From CBDULX01 sp048550535 (GTDB taxonomy: Bacteria > Pseudomonadota > Gammaproteobacteria > SZUA-229), in contig JBLYYN010000202.1 in assembly GCA_048550535.1 (NCBI GenBank), positions 1 to 11,271 of the forward strand: DNA of 11,271 nucleotides, in the 5' to 3' direction. Below, piece after piece: positions 7,529-11,271 of this stretch. The notes beneath the pieces were generated by a model. The model was not told the DNA's origin and searched no databases. It saw nothing but the letters and a program-made list of their open reading frames with translations. Every line of letters begins with the position of its first letter. The first letter of the stretch is position 1. The translations under genes and the position numbers were made by a program.

Positions 7529-8269
7529 TTATTGTTTTGCGATCTGCTTCAAATGTGTGATTTCATCATGGAATATCTGTTGGCAAATTTCGTGATATCT
7601 GTCAGTGATGTCGAACTGGGTGCTCAAGGGTTGCCAGTGATAACTGTCAAGTAAGCGCTGGCTGTTATGCCACATCAAATCCAGTGGATCACACAGACCC
7701 ATTTCATTGAATGGAATAGCCGAGGTACTGAGCAGGTTGGTACCGTAGCTCATGCTCCACAGTCCGAGCACTATACCGTTTGCGGTACTACTGTCGTCAC
7801 TGGGCAGTTCACCTGTGGAAATAGCATTGTTCACAATATTAATCACAATTTGTGTGAGTTGTTGTTCCAGTTGTAATAGTTCAGCCTGCATGCCTGCCGA
7901 TGTTTTCTGGCGAATGGCCTGTGATTTGATCATCTGCATGTTTTCTAGTTCAATTGGGTTCAAAAGCGCATACAGGCTGTGAGCGATGACGACTGCCGAG
8001 ATACGATCGCGACTGGATGCCGAGTAATTTTCCGCTCGTTCAAACAGATCCAGCAGATTATGCAAACAACGTGCACCTAGTGCTGAGATGATATCTTCTT
8101 TACTGGAAAAATGGTTGTAGACAGTACCCTTAGAATACTCGATAAGCACAGCAATTCGTTCCATGGTCAGGTTGGCAAAGCCTTCCTGATAGAGGATATC
8201 ATTTGCGGTATCCAGTATCAGTTGTTCCCTTAACTGTCGCTCCCGTTGTTTTCGGTTGTGGCTATTCAT
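7529..8269 (-). CDS. TetR-family transcriptional regulator
   Basis: Predicted 246-residue TetR-family regulator. The N-terminal DNA-binding domain is clear at about 14-62, with the helix-turn-helix around 36-57 (TMERIAVLIEYSKGTVYNHF) and the usual FSSKEDI that follows. The remaining residues form a helical ligand-binding domain too variable to name a ligand. It is the first gene of the operon with the MMPL transporter, LolA-like protein, thioesterase and barrel, so it most likely represses them together with itself. The start is fixed: an in-frame TAA lies four codons upstream (8281-8279) and the next internal ATG would remove much of the HTH. No Shine-Dalgarno sequence precedes the ATG, and the predicted promoter would start the mRNA within a few bases of it, so it may be translated from a leaderless message. 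Confidence 0.85.
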   Translation of the reverse strand: MNSHNRKQRERQLREQLILDTANDILYQEGFANLTMERIAVLIEYSKGTVYNHFSSKEDIISALGARCLHNLLDLFERAENYSASSRDRISAVVIAHSLYALLNPIELENMQMIKSQAIRQKTSAGMQAELLQLEQQLTQIVINIVNNAISTGELPSDDSSTANGIVLGLWSMSYGTNLLSTSAIPFNEMGLCDPLDLMWHNSQRLLDSYHWQPLSTQFDITDRYHEICQQIFHDEITHLKQIAKQ

Positions 8270-8277
8270 CCGGCGTA

Positions 8278-8305
8278 ATTATGACGTTTCGTCAATAAAT
8301 AACAA
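8278..8305 (-). promoter_or_regulatory. Predicted sigma-70 promoter of the tetR operon
   Basis: On the minus strand, TTGTTA (8305-8300) is followed after 16 bases by CATAAT (8283-8278). The expected transcription start lies near 8271, about two bases before the tetR ATG at 8269. The spacer contains the palindrome at 8282-8294. Position and spacing support it; both hexamers are imperfect. Confidence 0.5.
8282..8294. promoter_or_regulatory. Likely TetR operator, TGACG-N3-CGTCA
   Basis: A perfect 5-base inverted repeat with a 3-base centre lies 12 bases upstream of the tetR start, between and overlapping the predicted -35 and -10 elements. TetR-family regulators commonly bind such palindromes next to their own gene and block polymerase. 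Assignment to this regulator is inferred from position. It is also within reach of the divergent truD gene, but its effect there is unknown. Confidence 0.55.
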
Positions 8306-8412
8306 TGCGGTATTCTCCTGATTGTTAAAAGCGAAAAAACAGTGGTTGACCGGAGCAGAATTTATACTTAAGGTCGCCAGCAATCATTTACTCACCTTTC
8401 AGGTTCGCAGAC

Positions 8413-9438
8413 TTGTATTTATTCACTACTCTACATCGAGCTTATGGACAACCGTCATCCAGGGGCATGATTAAAGCCCGGGATGAGGATTTCAGGGTCG
8501 ACGAAATTATGCCCGTGGTACCTTCTGGGCAAGGGGAGCACCTCTGGTTACAGATACGCAAGTCGGGATGTAATACTGACTGGGTTGCGCGTCAACTGGC
8601 ACAATGGGCGCAGCTTAAACCTATGGCTGTGAGTTATGCCGGGTTAAAAGATCGCCACGGAGTGACCACCCAGTGGTTCAGTATTCACCTGCCTGGGCAG
8701 GCTGATCCGGATTTATCCAGTCTTGATCTTGAGGGTGTCGAGGTTCTGCAGCATCAGCGCCATGACAGAAAGCTGAAGCGTGGAACCTTGAGTGGAAATT
8801 GTTTCAAGCTGTTGATCCATGAAGTTGAGGGCGACAGGAACGAACTCGAACAACGATTAGCGCATATTAAACAGGCCGGCATCCCCAATTATTATGGTGA
8901 GCAACGTTTTGGCCACGATATGGCTAATCTGGATAAGGCCGAGCAGTTGTTTCAGGGAAGCTTCAGCCGTATGAAGCGACACCAGAAAAGTCTGTATTTG
9001 TCGGCTGCCCGCTCCTGGTTATTTAATCGGGTATTGAGCGAACGGATTGAGCGAGGCGACTGGAATCATTTTATTACCGGCGATGTGCTGATGCTGGATG
9101 GTAAGAGTGCCTGTTTTAGCGACGATGGCAGTGCCGATCTTAAGGCACGGGTTAGATCCAGGGAGTTGCACCCCACTGGGCCATTATGGGGGCGTGGGCG
9201 TTCCATGGCCGAAGCTGAATGTGCATTACTGGAGCAAAGTATAGTTGAGCAGATGCCGGTACTGGCACAAGGGCTGGAAGCTGCCGGTCTAAAACAGGAA
9301 CGACGGGCCCTGAGACTGATACCCGATCGATTGAGCTGGCAATGGCAGGACGAGCAAACCCTGGAACTACAATTTTGTCTGCCATCCGGTACTTATGCCA
9401 CTATGCTGGTACGAGAACTGGTAGATCAAACCGCTTAG
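8413..9438 (+). CDS. truD: tRNA pseudouridine(13) synthase TruD
   Basis: Predicted 341-residue TruD, which converts uridine 13 of tRNA-Glu and some other tRNAs to pseudouridine in the cytoplasm. The catalytic motif GLKDRHGVTTQW (77-88) carries the nucleophile Asp80. Other family landmarks are KARDEDF (21-27), GCNTDWVA (52-59), GIPNYYGEQRFG (156-167 approx.), LSAARSWLFN (about 196-205) and a C-terminal VRELVDQT. Length is close to the E. coli protein (about 349). The start is a TTG at 8413, with only a weak AGG at 8401-8403. The first ATG (8467) would remove the conserved HRAYGQP segment, so TTG is favoured. In many gammaproteobacteria truD lies with ispF and surE; here it stands alone between the transport operon and accA. 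A -10-like TATACT at 8363-8368 could belong to its promoter, but no good -35 pairs with it. Confidence 0.92.
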   Translation: MYLFTTLHRAYGQPSSRGMIKARDEDFRVDEIMPVVPSGQGEHLWLQIRKSGCNTDWVARQLAQWAQLKPMAVSYAGLKDRHGVTTQWFSIHLPGQADPDLSSLDLEGVEVLQHQRHDRKLKRGTLSGNCFKLLIHEVEGDRNELEQRLAHIKQAGIPNYYGEQRFGHDMANLDKAEQLFQGSFSRMKRHQKSLYLSAARSWLFNRVLSERIERGDWNHFITGDVLMLDGKSACFSDDGSADLKARVRSRELHPTGPLWGRGRSMAEAECALLEQSIVEQMPVLAQGLEAAGLKQERRALRLIPDRLSWQWQDEQTLELQFCLPSGTYATMLVRELVDQTA

Positions 9439-9530
9439 AACAAAACTAAAATTTGTATTGAACATGGAAGTATTTACGGTCAAATGCCAAACAAATTCGG
9501 TAATAGTTCATAAAACATGCTTTTTCTATC

Positions 9531-9559
9531 TTGGAACCAGTGGCATGGCGAGTTATCAT
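9531..9559 (+). promoter_or_regulatory. Predicted sigma-70 promoter of accA-tilS
   Basis: TTGGAA (9531-9536) and TATCAT (9554-9559) are 17 bases apart, an ideal spacing, with four and five matches to consensus. The start would be near 9566, giving a leader of about 50 bases. An inverted repeat CATTG-N7-CAATG (9557-9573) overlaps the -10 and could be an operator or a small hairpin. The 176-base gap after truD otherwise shows no strong terminator, so read-through from truD is possible. Confidence 0.5.
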
Positions 9560-9614
9560 TGCGAATCACAATGCTAAGCAAGCTTAACCGCATTAAAGTA
9601 GTGGCCAGATAATA

Positions 9615-10577
9615 ATGAATCCAAATTTTCTTGATTTTGAACAGCCGATTGCCGAATTAGAGGCCAAGATAGAAGAATTACGTTTTGTCGGGGATGATAC
9701 TGAGATCAATATCAGTGAGGAAATCTCAAAATTGCAGGAAAAATGCTGCAACCTGACGGAATCCATCTTTAACAAACTGAGCCCCTGGCAAACCTCCCAG
9801 TTAGCCCGTCATCCACAGCGTCCCTATACACTGGATTATATTGATCGGGTTTTCACGGATTTTCAGGAATTGCACGGTGATCGTGCTTTTGCCGATGATA
9901 GCGCGATTGTAGGTGGTATTGCCCGTCTGGACGGCCGTTCAGTCATGGTTATAGGGCAGCAGAAAGGTCGTGATACCAAGGAGAAAATCAGGCGTAACTT
10001 TGGGATGCCACGTCCGGAAGGTTATCGTAAGGCGCTGCGTCTGATGAAAATGGCGGAACGTTTTAAAATACCGGTAATGACTTTTATCGACACACCGGGT
10101 GCTTACCCAGGCATAGGTGCTGAGGAACGGGGTCAATCGGAGGCCATAGCCCGTAACCTGTTTGAAATGGCGGCACTGAAAACGCCTATCATCTGTACCG
10201 TCATTGGCGAGGGTGGTTCTGGTGGTGCCCTGGCCATAGGTGTGGGTGATCGCTTAATGATGCTGCAGTACAGCACCTATTCGGTCATATCACCGGAAGG
10301 TTGTGCCTCTATCCTGTGGAAGAGTGCCGATAAGGCCCAGGATGCGGCTGAAGCACTGGGTATTACCTCATCCCGCCTGAAAGAGCTGGAGCTCATTGAT
10401 GGTATTATCGATGAGCCACTGGGTAGCGCCTATCGGGATGTAGATGATACGGCCCGAAATATCAAGCAAGCCCTGTTGGACAGCCTGGAAAATCTGGACC
10501 AGATGGGACTGGACAAGCTTCTGGAAACCCGTTATCAGAGGCTCATGGGCTACGGGCGCTATACCGAAGCTTCCTGA
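9615..10577 (+). CDS. accA: Acetyl-CoA carboxylase carboxyltransferase subunit alpha
   Basis: Predicted 320-residue AccA, about the same length as the E. coli protein (319). With AccD it forms the carboxyltransferase that moves the carboxyl group from biotin on AccB to acetyl-CoA, giving malonyl-CoA, the first committed step of fatty-acid synthesis. The N-terminal helical part starts FLDFEQPIAELEAKI (5-19), typical for the family. Later landmarks are HPQRPYTLDYI (66-76), FQELHGDR (83-90), GQQKGRDTKEKI (114-125), TPGAYPGIGAEERGQ (160-174) and the glycine-rich GEGGSGGALAIG (198-209) that forms the acyl-CoA/oxyanion site. The ATG at 9615 matches the family N-terminus although its ribosome binding site is weak (GTGG at 9601-9604). 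The TGA overlaps the tilS ATG by one base, so the two genes are co-transcribed. Assignment is secure. Confidence 0.97.
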   Translation: MNPNFLDFEQPIAELEAKIEELRFVGDDTEINISEEISKLQEKCCNLTESIFNKLSPWQTSQLARHPQRPYTLDYIDRVFTDFQELHGDRAFADDSAIVGGIARLDGRSVMVIGQQKGRDTKEKIRRNFGMPRPEGYRKALRLMKMAERFKIPVMTFIDTPGAYPGIGAEERGQSEAIARNLFEMAALKTPIICTVIGEGGSGGALAIGVGDRLMMLQYSTYSVISPEGCASILWKSADKAQDAAEALGITSSRLKELELIDGIIDEPLGSAYRDVDDTARNIKQALLDSLENLDQMGLDKLLETRYQRLMGYGRYTEAS

Positions 10578-11271
10578 TGTTAAGTCCCGGGACACTGCTT
10601 GAGTTTCTGGAGCGGTTTCCGGCTGCAAACACCGTCAAAACCTGGTGGTTGGCCTACAGTGGTGGTGTCGACTCCCAGGTTTTGTTACATCTGATGGCCC
10701 AATCCGGGCTTAATATTCAAGCGATCTACATTGATCATGGGCTTCAGGCCGAATCTGAGGACTGGGCCTTACACTGTGAAAACAGTTGCCGGGCCTTGAA
10801 TATCCCATTTCGAGTTGTTGCGGTAGATGCCCGTCCTGAGTCGGGTGAGAGTCCGGAAGCGGCAGCTAGAACTGCTCGCTATCAGGCCCTGGCGAAACTC
10901 ATTACGGACCAGGATTGCCTGCTCACTGCCCAGCATCGTGATGATCAGGCGGAAACACTGTTGTTGCAGCTGTTTCGAGGTGGCGGGGCTGCCGGGCTGG
11001 CGGCCATGCCTGCGGTGACGAAATTTTCCCATGGCTGGCATGTCCGGCCATTACTGGATGTGAGTCGCCAGAGCATTCTTGCCTATGCAAAACAACAGGC
11101 TTTGAGCTGGGTGGAGGACCCCAGCAATTTGCAGCATCGATATGATCGTAATTTCCTGCGTCTTCAGCTGATGCCGGTACTCAAGCAACGATGGCCGGCT
11201 ATTAATCAGACCCTGGCTCAGGTCGCTGAACAGCAGGCGGAAAACAAGCGTTTGCTGGAGCAACTGGCAGA
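10577..11271 (+). CDS. tilS: tRNA(Ile)-lysidine synthetase TilS (partial, runs off right edge)
   Basis: The reading frame opens at 10577 and stays open to the window end, giving the first 231 residues of TilS. The enzyme uses ATP to attach lysine to cytidine 34 of the CAU-anticodon tRNA-Ile, switching it from Met to Ile decoding; it is essential in most bacteria. The PP-loop ATP-binding motif SGGVDS is at 28-33. Other family stretches are YIDHGLQ (51-57), TAQHRDDQAETLLLQLFRGGG (117-137), RPLLDVSR (157-164) and WVEDPSN followed by YDRNFLR (178-195). These cover the catalytic N-domain and the start of the next domain. The C-terminal part lies outside the window. The ATG overlaps the accA stop (TGATG), with only a weak GAAG before it, suggesting coupled translation. 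G+C content is high here compared with the left end of the window. Confidence 0.95.
   Translation, partial: MLSPGTLLEFLERFPAANTVKTWWLAYSGGVDSQVLLHLMAQSGLNIQAIYIDHGLQAESEDWALHCENSCRALNIPFRVVAVDARPESGESPEAAARTARYQALAKLITDQDCLLTAQHRDDQAETLLLQLFRGGGAAGLAAMPAVTKFSHGWHVRPLLDVSRQSILAYAKQQALSWVEDPSNLQHRYDRNFLRLQLMPVLKQRWPAINQTLAQVAEQQAENKRLLEQLA

Noticed and set aside
8346..8368. TTGACC and TATACT as a truD promoter pair
   Set aside because: The hexamers are only 11 bases apart, too close for a sigma-70 promoter; the -10 alone may be used with a weak -35.
9439..9530. Terminator after truD
   Set aside because: Only a weak ACAAA/TTTGT pairing and an isolated T5 (9521-9525) are present; no GC-rich stem precedes a T-run.

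Overview
The window reads as chromosome of a gammaproteobacterium. This is an inference from AccA and TilS being adjacent and overlapping by one base (a common gammaproteobacterial order), a typical gammaproteobacterial TruD with its catalytic Asp at residue 80, and Gram-negative envelope genes (outer-membrane barrel, LolA-like periplasmic protein). I cannot name the genus. No tRNA, rRNA, CRISPR array, insertion sequence or phage gene was seen.

Layout. (1) Bases 1-685 are an AT-rich non-coding stretch with a short CTCTGTG-type repeat near the left edge and several small inverted repeats. (2) Bases 686-2660, plus strand: a secreted PhnD-type phosphate/phosphonate-like binding protein without its ABC transporter partners, then a PAPS-dependent sulfotransferase-family protein. 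(3) Bases 2713-8269, minus strand: a compact five-gene operon read in the order TetR regulator, MMPL/RND inner-membrane transporter, LolA-like periplasmic protein, 4HBT (hotdog) thioesterase, outer-membrane beta-barrel. Gaps are 22 and 17 bases, and two junctions are 4-base start/stop overlaps. (4) Bases 8270-8412 are a divergent regulatory region holding a palindrome (TGACG-N3-CGTCA) inside the predicted tetR promoter. (5) Bases 8413-11271, plus strand: truD (tRNA pseudouridine-13 synthase), then accA (acetyl-CoA carboxylase carboxyltransferase alpha subunit) and tilS (tRNA-Ile lysidine synthetase), which runs off the right edge.

The most interesting unit is the five-gene operon. It supplies an inner-membrane RND pump, a periplasmic lipid-binding-type protein, an outer-membrane barrel with a DUF1302-like signature, an acyl-thioester hydrolase and its own regulator. 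I infer a dedicated inner-to-outer-membrane export or lipid-trafficking route whose cargo is probably acyl-containing. This is analogous to, but different from, the known DUF1302/DUF1329/MMPL and hopanoid HpnN-type arrangements. The cargo cannot be read from the sequence. The right-hand genes are ordinary housekeeping and are visibly richer in G+C than the left-hand third, which may be more recently acquired.
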